A DNA stretch of 64,000 nt from Cyclobacteriaceae bacterium (GTDB lineage: Bacteria > Bacteroidota > Bacteroidia > Cytophagales > Cyclobacteriaceae): assembly GCA_012033595.1 (NCBI GenBank), contig JAAUQL010000009.1, positions 1-64,000 of the forward strand, written 5' to 3'. The translations under genes were made by a program, and so were the position numbers. Under the pieces are notes generated by a model. It searched no databases. It had not been told where the DNA came from and saw only the letters and a list, made by a program, of their open reading frames with translations. Positions within the stretch are counted from its first letter, which is position 1. Each line of letters starts with the position of its first letter. Positions 10,294 through 20,247 of this stretch are shown one piece after another.

Positions 10294-10875
10294 ATGAGCA
10301 TGTTGAATATCATTTTGTTCGGCCCTCCGGGTGCAGGTAAGGGAACGCAGAGCGAAAAAATAATCGAAAAGTACGATTTGTTCCATATTTCGACCGGAGA
10401 CTTGTTTCGAAAGCATATGGGTGAGGGCACCGATCTGGGAAAGCTGGCTCAGGAATATATCGATGAAGGCAATCTGGTGCCCGATGAGCTGGTGATCAAA
10501 ATGGTAAAAGTAAAAATACAATCGCACGAAAATGCCAAGGGTTTTATTTTCGATGGCTTTCCGCGGACTGTCGCCCAGGCCGTCGCTCTAGATGAGATGC
10601 TTACCAGTCAGGGTCTTAACATCAGCGGCATGCTGGCCCTGGAGGTAGAAGATGAAGAATTGCGCTCTCGCATCCGGCTCAGAGGCAAAACCAGCGGACG
10701 TGCCGACGACCAAAATGACGAACGCATCAACAACAGAATAAAAATATACAAACAAGAAACCCTACCGGTGGCCGATCACTACGCCATGAAGGGCAAATAC
10801 CATGGAATAAATGGCACAGGAAGTATTGATGAAATATTTAACCATATTTGCATGGTCATAGACCTCATTAAATAA
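10294..10875 (+). CDS. adk: Adenylate kinase (short form)
   Basis: This enzyme catalyses ATP + AMP = 2 ADP in the cytoplasm. The P-loop [15 protein letters not shown] is at residues 10-24, the AMP-binding segment [13 protein letters not shown] follows, and the signature [13 protein letters not shown] is near residue 88. The LID is short, with the segment [20 protein letters not shown] and no zinc cysteines, giving 193 residues in total. This is the usual small Bacteroidota form. It is packed between hpt (13 bases) and obgE (7 bases), so the three genes are likely cotranscribed. Confidence 0.95.
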   Translation: MSMLNIILFGPPGAGKGTQSEKIIEKYDLFHISTGDLFRKHMGEGTDLGKLAQEYIDEGNLVPDELVIKMVKVKIQSHENAKGFIFDGFPRTVAQAVALDEMLTSQGLNISGMLALEVEDEELRSRIRLRGKTSGRADDQNDERINNRIKIYKQETLPVADHYAMKGKYHGINGTGSIDEIFNHICMVIDLIK

Positions 10876-10882
10876 AAGCGTT

Positions 10883-11875
10883 TTGTCTTCCGTCAACTTT
10901 ATTGATTACGTAAAATTTTGCTCCAGATCCGGAAAGGGTGGGGCTGGCTCGGCGCATTTCAGGCGCGAAAAATTTGTACCCAAAGGTGGTCCCGATGGTG
11001 GCGATGGTGGCCGCGGAGGACACATCATCCTCAAAGGCAACAAGCAATTGTGGACGCTGCTGCACCTGAAATATAAAAAGCATGTGATCGCCAGCAATGG
11101 CAAACCTGGTGAAGGCGGGCGCAAATCCGGACTCGACGGCAAGGATGTGGTGTTGGAAGTGCCCCTGGGTACCATAGCCAAAAATGCCGAGACCAATGAG
11201 ATATTGTTTGAAATAACGGAAGAAGGCCAGGAAGTCATTCTCACGCCCGGAGGCAAAGGCGGTCTGGGCAACGACCACTTTAAGTCGCCTACCAACCAAA
11301 CCCCCCGATATGCCCAACCCGGTGAGCCGGGTATAGAAGAGTGGATCATTCTGGAACTGAAGGTGCTGGCCGATGTAGGCCTGGTTGGGTTTCCCAATGC
11401 CGGCAAGTCCACCCTGCTGTCGGTGATATCGGCAGCGCGACCCGAAATAGCCGATTATCCGTTTACCACCATCGTGCCCAACCTGGGGGTAGTGAGCTAT
11501 CGCGACTATCGCTCATTCGTAGTGGCCGATATACCCGGCCTGATAGAAGGCGCCGCAGAAGGCAAAGGCCTGGGACATCGCTTTTTGAGGCACATCGAAC
11601 GAAATGCCATCTTGCTGTTCATGGTCGCCGCCGATAGTGCCAACATCAAAAAAGATTTTTCCATTCTTATGGAAGAACTAAAAAAGTACAACCCTCAATT
11701 GCTGGATAAAAAGCGCATTTTGGCCGTTACCAAATCAGACTTGCTCGACGATGAATTAATATCGGAAATGGCAGGCGAGCTTCCGGAAGGTATTCAGGCA
11801 GTTTTTATTTCTTCCGTCACCGGACAGGGCATCGAAGCATTGAAGGATGTGCTTTGGCACGCGATCGACAAGTAA
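10883..11875 (+). CDS. obgE: Obg family GTPase (ribosome assembly, stress)
   Basis: A 330-residue GTPase that associates with the 50S subunit. The glycine-rich Obg fold is at residues 1-160 ([18 protein letters not shown], then [14 protein letters not shown]). The G domain has G1 [11 protein letters not shown], the switch segment [13 protein letters not shown]3 DIPGLIEGA and G4 TKSD. There is no C-terminal OCT domain, as in other Bacteroidota. The start is a TTG at 10883, seven bases after adk. No ATG precedes the conserved NFIDYVKFC segment, so the TTG is required. Confidence 0.95.
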   Translation: MSSVNFIDYVKFCSRSGKGGAGSAHFRREKFVPKGGPDGGDGGRGGHIILKGNKQLWTLLHLKYKKHVIASNGKPGEGGRKSGLDGKDVVLEVPLGTIAKNAETNEILFEITEEGQEVILTPGGKGGLGNDHFKSPTNQTPRYAQPGEPGIEEWIILELKVLADVGLVGFPNAGKSTLLSVISAARPEIADYPFTTIVPNLGVVSYRDYRSFVVADIPGLIEGAAEGKGLGHRFLRHIERNAILLFMVAADSANIKKDFSILMEELKKYNPQLLDKKRILAVTKSDLLDDELISEMAGELPEGIQAVFISSVTGQGIEALKDVLWHAIDK

Positions 11876-11948
11876 AGTGCCAATATGTCATATCTGCAAC
11901 GATTGGCAAAGTGATTGTTAAATTGAAGTTTCAAAATAAGTAATACAT

Positions 11949-12557
11949 ATGTCAAAGGATATAGATAAGGAAATTGTGGAGCAGCCAGACGATGCTGCGG
12001 CAGAAAGACAAGAAAATCAGGAGCAGGAGCAGGCCGATGTGGCAGAGATGGAAGTAAACGACCAGGAAGAAACAGATGAAGCGGCAGATACCGCCGGAGA
12101 GGCCGGCGAAATAGAAAAGCTGAGGGCTGAAGTGCAGGAATCCAAAGACAAATACCTGCGATTGTATTCTGAGTTCGAAAATTTCAGAAGGCGGACGGCT
12201 AAAGAAAAACTCGACCTCATAAAGACAGCCAATCAGGATCTGATGACGGCCCTGATACCAGTGATCGACGATTTTGAAAGAGCTCAAAAAGCACTGGAAG
12301 AATCAGAAGACCACACCACTTCCAAAGAAGGATTTGAGTTGATCTACAATAAGTTCAACAATATTCTTAAGCAAAAAGGGCTTAAAGCAATGCAGGACGA
12401 GACCGGATCGGAGTTCAACACTGAATTTCATGAAGCCATCAGCCAGGTGCCGGTCGACAAACGAGATTTGAAAGGGAAGATAATAGATGTTGTAGAAAAG
12501 GGATATTATCTGGATGATAAAGTCATCCGGTTTGCAAAAGTAGTTTTAGGAGCATAG
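11949..12557 (+). CDS. grpE: Nucleotide exchange factor GrpE
   Basis: The cochaperone releases ADP from DnaK. About 60 acidic, low-complexity residues (glutamate and glutamine rich) come first. A long coiled coil from about residue 55 ([20 protein letters not shown]) and the signature [20 protein letters not shown] follow, then the beta-wing domain ending [20 protein letters not shown]-like sequence. At 202 residues the length is normal. The stop codon is one base from the dnaJ ATG, so grpE-dnaJ form a tight operon; dnaK is not in the window. Confidence 0.94.
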   Translation: MSKDIDKEIVEQPDDAAAERQENQEQEQADVAEMEVNDQEETDEAADTAGEAGEIEKLRAEVQESKDKYLRLYSEFENFRRRTAKEKLDLIKTANQDLMTALIPVIDDFERAQKALEESEDHTTSKEGFELIYNKFNNILKQKGLKAMQDETGSEFNTEFHEAISQVPVDKRDLKGKIIDVVEKGYYLDDKVIRFAKVVLGA

Positions 12558-12558
12558 C

Positions 12559-13680
12559 ATGGCAAAGAGGGATTATTACGAAATATTAGGTGTTGGCAAA
12601 TCGGCAACCAAGGAAGAACTGAAAAAGGCATATCGTAAAATTGCCATCAAATACCATCCTGACAAAAACCCCGACAATCCTGAGGCGGAAGAGAAATTTA
12701 AAGAAGCCGCAGAAGCCTACGAAGTATTGTACGACGACCAAAAGAGAGCGCAATACGACCGCTTCGGCCACGAAGGAATTCGTGGTGGCGGTGGAGGCTA
12801 CGGAGGAGGCATGTCCATGGATGATATCTTCTCTCAATTTGGCGATATCTTTGGCGGTCATAATCCATTCGAGAGTTTCTTTGGTGGCGGTGGTGGAGGC
12901 GCACGTCGCGGAGGCGGGCGCAAAGGTTCCAACCTCAGAATAAAGATAAAACTGACCCTGGACGAAATAGCCCATGGTGCCGAAAAGAAAATAAAAGTCA
13001 ACAGGCTTGTAGTGGCAGAGGGTGTCACCTACCAAGATTGTAAAACCTGTGGCGGTACTGGCCAAATGCGTAAGGTGGTCAATACCATGCTTGGGCAAAT
13101 GGTATCTGCATCAACCTGCCACACCTGCAACGGCTCGGGCAAAATTATCGATAAGAGACCTCCGGGAGTGGACAACAGCGGATTGCTGCAAAAAGAAGAG
13201 GTATTAGATATAAAGATACCCGGTGGTGTGGGTGAAGGCATGCAACTGTCTATGTCGGGCAAAGGCAACTACGGACCCAATGGAGGCCCTCCCGGTGATT
13301 TGCTGATTTTGATTGAAGAAAAACCGGATGAATTGCTCAAGCGCGATGGCAACAATGTGGTTTTCGACCTCTACCTCAACTTTGTGGATGCGGTGCTGGG
13401 TACCTCGGTAGAAGTGCCCACCATAGATGGCAAAGTGAAAATAAAAATAGAAGCCGGTACCCAATCGGGCAGAATATTGCGCCTCCGCGGCAAAGGCATT
13501 CAGGATATCAATGGCTATGGCGTGGGCGATCAACTGATCCATGTGAACATTTGGACTCCGAAACAGGTATCGAAAGAAGAACAGGAGATATTAGAAAAGC
13601 TGAAAGATTCGCCTAATTTTTCCCCATCTCCGGGCAAAAACGACCGCTCGTTTTTCGAGAGGATGAAAGAATTCTTTTAG
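12559..13680 (+). CDS. dnaJ: Chaperone DnaJ with a reduced zinc region
   Basis: A 373-residue Hsp40 that delivers clients to DnaK and stimulates its ATPase. The J domain has the HPD motif in [17 protein letters not shown] (about residue 34). A long glycine-rich linker (residues 74-120) follows, then the substrate-binding domains. The zinc region holds only two CxxCxGxG motifs, CKTCGGTG and CHTCNGSG, instead of the four of E. coli DnaJ, leaving one zinc site. I believe this two-motif form occurs in other Bacteroidota. It ends the operon, with a strong terminator 50 bases downstream. Confidence 0.94.
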   Translation: MAKRDYYEILGVGKSATKEELKKAYRKIAIKYHPDKNPDNPEAEEKFKEAAEAYEVLYDDQKRAQYDRFGHEGIRGGGGGYGGGMSMDDIFSQFGDIFGGHNPFESFFGGGGGGARRGGGRKGSNLRIKIKLTLDEIAHGAEKKIKVNRLVVAEGVTYQDCKTCGGTGQMRKVVNTMLGQMVSASTCHTCNGSGKIIDKRPPGVDNSGLLQKEEVLDIKIPGGVGEGMQLSMSGKGNYGPNGGPPGDLLILIEEKPDELLKRDGNNVVFDLYLNFVDAVLGTSVEVPTIDGKVKIKIEAGTQSGRILRLRGKGIQDINGYGVGDQLIHVNIWTPKQVSKEEQEILEKLKDSPNFSPSPGKNDRSFFERMKEFF

Positions 13681-13702
13681 TCCGGCGCAAGATCATATAT
13701 CA

Positions 13703-13772
13703 GAGATAAATTTTTTTATCTCACCTATCAGCCACTATTCCATTGCAAACCGCATCGGATAGTGGCTTTTTT
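13703..13772 (+). terminator. Tandem hairpins and intrinsic terminator after dnaJ
   Basis: A first hairpin pairs GAGATAAA (13703-13710) with TTTATCTC (13715-13722). The second pairs GCCACTAT (13731-13738) with ATAGTGGC (13759-13766) and is followed by six T. It separates the grpE-dnaJ operon from fecR. Confidence 0.8.
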
Positions 13773-13885
13773 ATGCATGAAAGATCCTACTCAATGCTCA
13801 GCCAGGCATAACCATTAAAAAAAATTTCGATCCCATTTGGGGGTGAAAGCCAGAAGTCTGGTTTTCTCTCTTAATAAACGGAATT

Positions 13886-14887
13886 ATGGAAAATTACCAG
13901 CAACTTGTTGATAAGGAACTCACCGGCAATATAAGCGAAGTGGAAAAAGCCACGCTGGAGACCTGGCGCAAAAAATCCGCCACGAATGAAAGGGCTTATC
14001 GCAGGTTGCACAATGTCTGGCACAATGCACAGCCCTCGATAAGCATAAAGGGGCAAAAAGCCTCCTGGGAAAAACTTTCGCACAGGATAGACTTTTCAGA
14101 TCACCCTTTGATAGAAGAATACAAAAAAGATCCGTTCCGTTTCAGATCGCTATTCAAATATGCCGCAGCCATAGCCCTCGCCATTTCTACATTTTATATT
14201 ATAGCATATTTTAATGCTTCTCCCGAGACTACTGTGGCCACCTCGCAAAACGAGTGGGTGATCAAAAACAATCCGGCAGGACAAAAAAGTGGCATCAACC
14301 TGCCCGATGGCTCGGTTTGCTGGCTCAACTCCGAAAGCGAAATCAGATACCTTTCCAACTTTACAGATAGCGCACGCGATATTTATTTGGTAGGCGAAGC
14401 CTATTTCGAAGTCGCCAAGGATAAATCGAAGCCCTTTAAGGTGAGCACTGCATCTATGGAAGTGGTGGCATTGGGCACGGTGTTCAACATAAGTTCCTTT
14501 CCCGAAGATCTGGCCGAAACAGTGGCTTTGGTAGAAGGCAAAATAGCCGTCGAATACAAAGGGGAGCATGTCGAAGTGATGCCCGGTGAATCAGTGAAGT
14601 TTGATAAAACCCGTGAGACATTGGAAAAGGCTACTATCGATGTTCAAGAAACCATCGCCTGGAAAAATGGTACACTGCAATTCAACGAAGAAACCTATGA
14701 AACGATTTTCTCAAAACTCGAACGATGGTATGGGGTGAACATTACCATATCAGGCGATATGCCTTCCAGGCTCAGGTATAAAAGTAAATTTAAAGACGAG
14801 TCGCTGGAAAATGTGTTGGAAAGCATCCGATATGGCCACGACTTCCAATATGAATTGAATGGAAAAGATGTTGAAATTATGTTTTAA
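13886..14887 (+). CDS. FecR-family anti-sigma factor, no sigma gene beside it
   Basis: An inner-membrane regulator of 333 residues. The cytoplasmic N-terminal domain has the family pattern NISEVEKATLETWRKKSATN at about residues 14-33. One membrane span (YAAAIALAISTFYIIAYF, near residue 95) precedes the periplasmic FecR domain with INLPDGSVCWLNSESEIRYL and LVGEAYFEVAKDKSKPF. A C-terminal STN-like DUF4974 segment (LENVLESI) ends it. In the known system such proteins receive a signal from the STN domain of the SusC transporter and release an ECF sigma factor. Here susC follows after about 125 bases, but no sigma factor gene is present upstream, where dnaJ ends. Confidence 0.92.
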   Translation: MENYQQLVDKELTGNISEVEKATLETWRKKSATNERAYRRLHNVWHNAQPSISIKGQKASWEKLSHRIDFSDHPLIEEYKKDPFRFRSLFKYAAAIALAISTFYIIAYFNASPETTVATSQNEWVIKNNPAGQKSGINLPDGSVCWLNSESEIRYLSNFTDSARDIYLVGEAYFEVAKDKSKPFKVSTASMEVVALGTVFNISSFPEDLAETVALVEGKIAVEYKGEHVEVMPGESVKFDKTRETLEKATIDVQETIAWKNGTLQFNEETYETIFSKLERWYGVNITISGDMPSRLRYKSKFKDESLENVLESIRYGHDFQYELNGKDVEIMF

Positions 14888-14922
14888 AAATAAGTTGCCT
14901 ATGACCTAAAAAAACTTTGACC

Positions 14923-15000
14923 AAAAAACCGGCAGCTACCAACTGCCGGTCTAAAGCACCAGAATTACCAGTTCTGGAAAACTTTCATTTTGTTAATAAA
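14923..15000 (-). ncRNA. Candidate cis-antisense small RNA in the susC leader
   Basis: Read on the minus strand, two hairpins stand in tandem: CCAGAA-ctggtaa-TTCTGG (14977-14959), then CCGGCAG-ttggtag-CTGCCGG (14949-14929) followed directly by TTTTTT. The second is a textbook intrinsic terminator for minus-strand transcription, although no minus-strand gene exists here. Both 7-base loops share TGGTA. A weak minus-strand promoter (TTG at 15037-15035, then TAATTTTA at 15013-15006) would give an RNA of about 75-80 bases ending just upstream of susC. Known cis-antisense RNAs of Bacteroides PULs sit in the same place. On the plus strand the hairpin lacks a T-tract. Confidence 0.4.
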
Positions 15001-15013
15001 ACTCTTTAAAATT

Positions 15014-18000
15014 ATGAAAAACAAAATTCTACAGCAATTAATTATGCTATCGAAATTGATTATTTACGGTACTTTTCTACAGTGTATGTTCATGGGAGTG
15101 TTGTTGGCTTCCAATACCAATGCACAAAAGATCAAAACCGTCCGCGAAGTGTATATTAAACTTGAGTCTTCTAAAGTACCCGTCAAGGAGATTTTCAGGG
15201 AAATTGAATCCACCACCAATTTTCTATTTTCCTTCTATCCCGGTGACTTCAACGAAGATCAATTGATCTCTATCAGCAACAAAAAACAGCTGATTAGTGA
15301 TGTGCTCTTGCAGGTCAGCAAAGAGACTAACCTTTCGTTCAGGCAAATCAACAACAATATCAACGTCAGAAAAAAGGAAGACAGCAAGCCCGAAAGCACC
15401 ATTGAAGTCATCATTGAAGGCATTAAAATAACGGGCAAGGTCGTCTCTGGCGATGACAATGAAGGCCTCCCCGGAGTCAATGTGATCGTGAAAGGCACCA
15501 CGCAGGGCACCGTTACCGATGTGGAAGGAAATTATGAGCTTCAGGTGCCAGACGAAAATTCTATTTTGGTATTCAGCTCGGTGGGCTTTATTTCAGAAGA
15601 AGTGGCTTTGTCAGGAAGGTCTGTGGTAGATATGATGCTCACCCCAGATATCACTGCGTTGGAAGAAATTGTGGTGATAGGCTACGGCTCAAGGTCGAAA
15701 CGCGATATCACTACTTCCATTTCCAACATCCAGTCAGAGGAGATCACCAAGTCGATTGGCATGTCACCTGAGCTCTCGATGCAAGGCCGTATGACCGGTG
15801 TGCAGGTGAGCGGCAACGATGGCAATCCCATGTCGAGACCAACTGTTCGCATCCGGGGTGTCAATACCTGGGGTGTTTCCAGCCCGCTGTACGTCATCGA
15901 TGGTATTCCCATCACAGAATATGGTTCGGGCATTGAAGGACAGGAAGATGCACGTGCTTCAGATGTACGTGGCCCACTCAACATTATGTCGATGATCGAC
16001 CCCAATGATATCGAGTCGATGTCGGTGCTCAAAGATGCTTCTGCCGCTGCCATCTATGGCGTTAGGGCTGCCAATGGCGTTATCCTGATCACCACCAAAA
16101 AGGGCAGGGGCGACACTCCCAAAGTGGAGTTCTCTGGCAGGTTTGGAATCCAGAATGTTACTCAGGAAATTGATGTACTCAATACCAGTCAATATACCCA
16201 GCATGTACAGAATGTGTATGCTTCCGATCCAACAGAGTCGCGCCCGGTCGAAAATGAAGGTTTGTTCGATCCCAATAGCGATAAATATCTCGGCAACAGC
16301 CCTACATATAATTGGCAAGATGCCCTGAAAAACAAAAATGCTCCCGTACAGGATTATTCCATCAGGATTTCTGGCGGCACAGAAAAGACCGATTATTACG
16401 TTTCTGCCGGCTATGCAAGTACCGAAGGAACAATGATTGGCAACTATTTGAACAGGTATTCTGGTTCTTTCAAAATGAACACCCAGATCAACAAGTACAT
16501 TAAGGCTGGTGTAAACTATAGAATAGCTACCGCCGAAGGTTCCGATATCTGGAGTTTCAATTTTTGGCAATCAGCCCAGACTCCACCATGGCAACCCATC
16601 ACTGATTCAATTGGCCCCGGTGGTTATGCCCCGGTAGTAGGTGGACTGGGAGCCGATGGTGTATATCGAAGTGACAAGTTGTATGGGGTAGGCACCCGTA
16701 TCAATGGGATTGGAAGGAACGAATTTACTGATGTTACCTACAAATCTCTTCGAAACATTGGGGTGGCTTATGTAGAATTGGAGCCGGTTTTGGGTCTGAA
16801 GATCAAAGGCTCAGTGAGCCTCGACACCTACTCAAATACCCGTTTCAATTTCTTTAATTTCAAAGGCAACGTATTCGATTATACCCGTGGTGACCCAAGG
16901 TCTTTCGGAGGAGGAACTTCCGTTGGCACGTATGAAGAAAGAGATACCTACAATAATAACCTGATCAAAGAACTGACCATCAACTATCAGAAATCGATCA
17001 AAGATCATAATTTCGATGTGCTGCTTAGTGTTATGGATCAGCAATACAACAGCAAATACAAGGCTGGTTCTACGGAGTATATGACCTCAGTGAAGGAAGA
17101 ATTGCGCAAACTGGGCGGAGAAAATAAATTTACCAATGTGCAATCAGATATGGGAAGATGGGCTTTGGTTGGCCAGTTGGCAAGGATTGGGTACAATTAC
17201 CAGTCAAAGTACTATCTTGATGCCACTGTACGCAGAGATGGAAGTGCACGTTTTGCTCCGGAAAACAGATGGGGTATTTTCCCATCGGTTTCAGGTGCCT
17301 ATCGTATCAGCAATGAGTCTTTCTTTGCTATCCCATGGATTTCAGACTTAAAAATAAGAGCAGGATGGGGTAAACTGGGTAATCAGGAAGTGCGCGACCT
17401 GGCCTACCTGTCGCCTATTGACACACGTCCATCTTTTGCCTGGGGCAACAATGATAACAACGGTTATGGATTCTATAATACAGCTGCCGCTATCTATGGC
17501 ATAGCAAACTCTGATTTGGTTTGGGAATCTACTGCTACCAGCAATGTGGGCTTTGATGCCGTTTTGTTCGATGGTCTCAACATGTCATTTGAATATTATA
17601 ATAAAATTACGGAAGGTATATTACAAGAAGTGACCATACCTACATCTGTGGGTGTTATCGATCAACCTGTCGCCAACATTGCTTCGGTACGCAATTCCGG
17701 TTTTGAGCTTTCGCTAAATTATACCAAAAATATTGGCGATTTTATTTTCAATGTTGGGGGCAATTTTACCACAGTGAAAAACAGTGTAGAAAAAACTTAT
17801 AATGATATTCCTCTGTGGACTATTGAAGAAGGATATCCGATCAACTATATCCGTGGGTTTAAAAAGGTTGGCACATTCCAAACTCAGGAAGAAGTGGACG
17901 AATGGCTTGCAAACTATAAGGACGACAGTTATCAAAGTGCCAAAGTGGCTCCTGGTGATTTTTATTTTGAAGATGTACGCAGCGCACCAGAAGGAGAAAA

Positions 18001-18526
18001 TGAATTTTACTCTGATAAGCAGGATTCTTTGATCAGTTTTTACGATCAGGTTTATTTAGGCAAGACCATACCCGGCTTCTTTTATGGCATCAATCTGGGT
18101 GCACAATGGAAAGGTTTTGACTTCACGGCACAATTTACCGGTGTTGGCGATGTACAAAAATACAATGAGGTAAAAGCCGCCATGGAATATACCCCCGGAA
18201 TGGGCAACAACCTGTCAACGACCATCTTGGGTTCATGGACGGCAGAAAATCCAAATACAGACTTGCCCCGCGTAATAGCGGGAGATCCGGCTAATAATTT
18301 CCGCAGATCAGATCATTTTGTGGAGAGCGGTGCTTATTTCAGAGCGTCTTACATGGCTCTCGGCTATACTTTTCCACAAATCGAGTCGTTGGGTATTTCC
18401 AACTTGCGCATGTATGTAGGTTCGTCTAACCTGTTCACCATCACCCCCTATTCAGGGCTTGATCCGGAAAGCGATAACTATCCGACCCCACAGGCCTTCT
18501 TTATGGGAGTTAATCTGAGATTTTAA
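15014..18526 (+). CDS. susC: SusC/RagA-family TonB-linked outer-membrane transporter with STN domain
   Basis: An outer-membrane beta-barrel of 1170 residues that imports oligosaccharides using TonB energy. After a signal peptide come a secretin/TonB short N-terminal (STN) domain (PVKEIFREIESTTNFLFSFY), a carboxypeptidase-regulatory-like domain (ITGKVVSGDDNEGLPGVNV), a TonB-box/plug segment (LEEIVVIGYGSRSKRDITTS), the plug and the barrel, ending MGVNLRF. The STN domain is the part known to signal to FecR, encoded just upstream. I start at MKNKILQQ; the ORF track starts eight codons earlier. susD follows after 30 bases. The GH9 enzyme downstream suggests beta-1,4-glucan fragments as substrate. 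Confidence 0.96.
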   Translation: MKNKILQQLIMLSKLIIYGTFLQCMFMGVLLASNTNAQKIKTVREVYIKLESSKVPVKEIFREIESTTNFLFSFYPGDFNEDQLISISNKKQLISDVLLQVSKETNLSFRQINNNINVRKKEDSKPESTIEVIIEGIKITGKVVSGDDNEGLPGVNVIVKGTTQGTVTDVEGNYELQVPDENSILVFSSVGFISEEVALSGRSVVDMMLTPDITALEEIVVIGYGSRSKRDITTSISNIQSEEITKSIGMSPELSMQGRMTGVQVSGNDGNPMSRPTVRIRGVNTWGVSSPLYVIDGIPITEYGSGIEGQEDARASDVRGPLNIMSMIDPNDIESMSVLKDASAAAIYGVRAANGVILITTKKGRGDTPKVEFSGRFGIQNVTQEIDVLNTSQYTQHVQNVYASDPTESRPVENEGLFDPNSDKYLGNSPTYNWQDALKNKNAPVQDYSIRISGGTEKTDYYVSAGYASTEGTMIGNYLNRYSGSFKMNTQINKYIKAGVNYRIATAEGSDIWSFNFWQSAQTPPWQPITDSIGPGGYAPVVGGLGADGVYRSDKLYGVGTRINGIGRNEFTDVTYKSLRNIGVAYVELEPVLGLKIKGSVSLDTYSNTRFNFFNFKGNVFDYTRGDPRSFGGGTSVGTYEERDTYNNNLIKELTINYQKSIKDHNFDVLLSVMDQQYNSKYKAGSTEYMTSVKEELRKLGGENKFTNVQSDMGRWALVGQLARIGYNYQSKYYLDATVRRDGSARFAPENRWGIFPSVSGAYRISNESFFAIPWISDLKIRAGWGKLGNQEVRDLAYLSPIDTRPSFAWGNNDNNGYGFYNTAAAIYGIANSDLVWESTATSNVGFDAVLFDGLNMSFEYYNKITEGILQEVTIPTSVGVIDQPVANIASVRNSGFELSLNYTKNIGDFIFNVGGNFTTVKNSVEKTYNDIPLWTIEEGYPINYIRGFKKVGTFQTQEEVDEWLANYKDDSYQSAKVAPGDFYFEDVRSAPEGENEFYSDKQDSLISFYDQVYLGKTIPGFFYGINLGAQWKGFDFTAQFTGVGDVQKYNEVKAAMEYTPGMGNNLSTTILGSWTAENPNTDLPRVIAGDPANNFRRSDHFVESGAYFRASYMALGYTFPQIESLGISNLRMYVGSSNLFTITPYSGLDPESDNYPTPQAFFMGVNLRF

Positions 18527-18556
18527 TTGAAGTTGAATAACTAAAACTTAGAAAAG

Positions 18557-20155
18557 ATGAAAAACAATAAATATATATTCACCCTGCTGGCATTTTGCGG
18601 CATCATGTTGTTGAATGCTTGTGAAGAAAACCTGGAGATAAAACCAGCCAAGGAATTGGCTAGCAATTACTTTGAAACTGAAGACCAAATGATGCGCGCT
18701 GTTGGCGGTATTTACGCTTCGCTCGCAGAAATTTACGGCCCGCAGCTCAATGACGCCACACAATATCCTATGTGGTTGCTCCCAGGCGACGATCTCACTT
18801 CCGACGGTTCCGGAAATACATTTGAAACATTTTCCGGACTCAACGGATCCAATGGCCGGGTAGAAGGAATGTGGAAAAGGTATTATCAGACGGTAGCGAG
18901 AGCAAACGTGGTGTTGGAAAAAATTAACACTCCGGAAGTTTCGGCAATATTTACGACACCCGGTCTACGGAATGCCAATGAAGGCGAAGCATTGTTTTTG
19001 AGGTCTTGGGTATTTTACAACCTTTGGGATAAATATCGAAAAGCCCCTGTTCAGGATGAGAGGATTGAATTGATCAGTGATGCCATTTTACCCCCATCAG
19101 AAGATTTTGAATTGTTGGACAACGCGATAGCTTCATTAGAGAAAGCAGCAGAATTGTTGCCAGCTTCATGGGATCAGAATAACCTGGGAAGGATCACCAA
19201 AGATGGCGCTTATGGCCTGCTGGTAAAATGCTATGTGCTGCGAGCCTGCTACAATGGCAAAAATAACGAGGATTATGGCAAAGCAATTGCGGCATTCAAC
19301 AAAATTTCAGAAAGCCGTCAATTGGTCAACTTTGGTGAGAATTTCGACTACCGATACGAAAACAATGCAGAGTCCCTATTCGAATATCAGGCAAGTCATG
19401 CTCCTGCACAAGACAATGCCTGGCTGCCCAACAGCTTTGGTGGAGATGTCGGACAAATGGGTGCCTTTTACCATTACTATAATACCCACTGGGGAAACTA
19501 CAGCTCAGGTATAATAGGCCCAACACAGAAATTGGTTGGCGCTTTTGAAGAAGGCGATCCTCGAATAGCAGAGACATTGACCGACAATGCCGACAACCTA
19601 AATTGGAAGCTTTGGTGGGTTGCGCCTACCTGGGACAAATTCAATGGTTATCAAATGGTCAAATACATCAAAGGCGAGCGTGGCAATTTATATGACAAGA
19701 CCTGGAAAGTTTCATCAGGCAATAACCCACGTATATTGCGTCTTGGTGATGTGAAACTGGCCGTAGCCGAAGCATACCTTGCTACCGGCGATGCTGGAAA
19801 TGCCCTGAAGCAAGTTAACGACATCAGGGAAAGGGCACGGAAATCTACCCCGGACGGCGTGGAATCGGCTGTACCCGCTGCGCTTGGCGCGGTGACCATG
19901 CAAGATATCATGGATGAACGATTAGTGGAACTTGCCGGTGAAGAAGGACATCGCTGGACAGATTTGCGCAGGTGGCATGCCGCCGGCTATATCAACCTGG
20001 CCTCATGGTCAGCCACTGATTTTGGCTTCCCTTCGAAATACGATGCCAGTTTGTTCAAGTTTGATGTGAACAAACACCTCTTGTATCCCATACCGGTGTC
20101 TGAGCTGAATAGCAACCCGGAAATGGCAGCTTCAGGCAATAACCCTGGATATTGA
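18557..20155 (+). CDS. susD: SusD/RagB-family surface glycan-binding lipoprotein
   Basis: A 532-residue lipoprotein. The signal peptide ends LLNACEEN, with the lipobox cysteine near residue 22. A TPR-rich SusD fold follows, with the SusD-like N-terminal pattern NYFETEDQMMRAVGGIYASL and the RagB C-terminal segments LGDVKLAVAEAYLATGDAG and EERLVELAGEEGHRW-like sequence (DERLVELAGEEGHRWTDLRR). It caps the SusC barrel and delivers bound oligosaccharide. It is cotranscribed with susC (30-base gap), and a strong terminator follows. Confidence 0.96.
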   Translation: MKNNKYIFTLLAFCGIMLLNACEENLEIKPAKELASNYFETEDQMMRAVGGIYASLAEIYGPQLNDATQYPMWLLPGDDLTSDGSGNTFETFSGLNGSNGRVEGMWKRYYQTVARANVVLEKINTPEVSAIFTTPGLRNANEGEALFLRSWVFYNLWDKYRKAPVQDERIELISDAILPPSEDFELLDNAIASLEKAAELLPASWDQNNLGRITKDGAYGLLVKCYVLRACYNGKNNEDYGKAIAAFNKISESRQLVNFGENFDYRYENNAESLFEYQASHAPAQDNAWLPNSFGGDVGQMGAFYHYYNTHWGNYSSGIIGPTQKLVGAFEEGDPRIAETLTDNADNLNWKLWWVAPTWDKFNGYQMVKYIKGERGNLYDKTWKVSSGNNPRILRLGDVKLAVAEAYLATGDAGNALKQVNDIRERARKSTPDGVESAVPAALGAVTMQDIMDERLVELAGEEGHRWTDLRRWHAAGYINLASWSATDFGFPSKYDASLFKFDVNKHLLYPIPVSELNSNPEMAASGNNPGY

Positions 20156-20175
20156 TAGTATGTTGAAATAATTTT

Positions 20176-20213
20176 AATAACAAGAGGCGGCATGACTGCC
20201 TCTTGTTATTTTT
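20176..20213 (+). terminator. Intrinsic terminator after susD
   Basis: A perfect 13-base stem, AATAACAAGAGGC (20176-20188) with GCCTCTTGTTATT (20198-20210), ends in a T-run. It separates susCD from the GH9 gene, which starts 35 bases later, so the GH9 gene is either read through or has its own promoter. Confidence 0.9.
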
Positions 20214-20247
20214 ACCTTGATGTAAAGGATATTACAAAACACCCCTT

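Noticed and set aside
10906-11412. 168-codon minus-strand ORF rich in proline and serine
   Set aside because: It is the antisense of the glycine-rich Obg fold.
14929-14949. Plus-strand terminator after fecR
   Set aside because: The hairpin is followed by TCTAAAG on the plus strand; the T-run exists only on the minus strand.
15959-16570. 203-codon minus-strand ORF inside susC
   Set aside because: It is a shadow of the SusC plug/barrel reading frame, with no domain.
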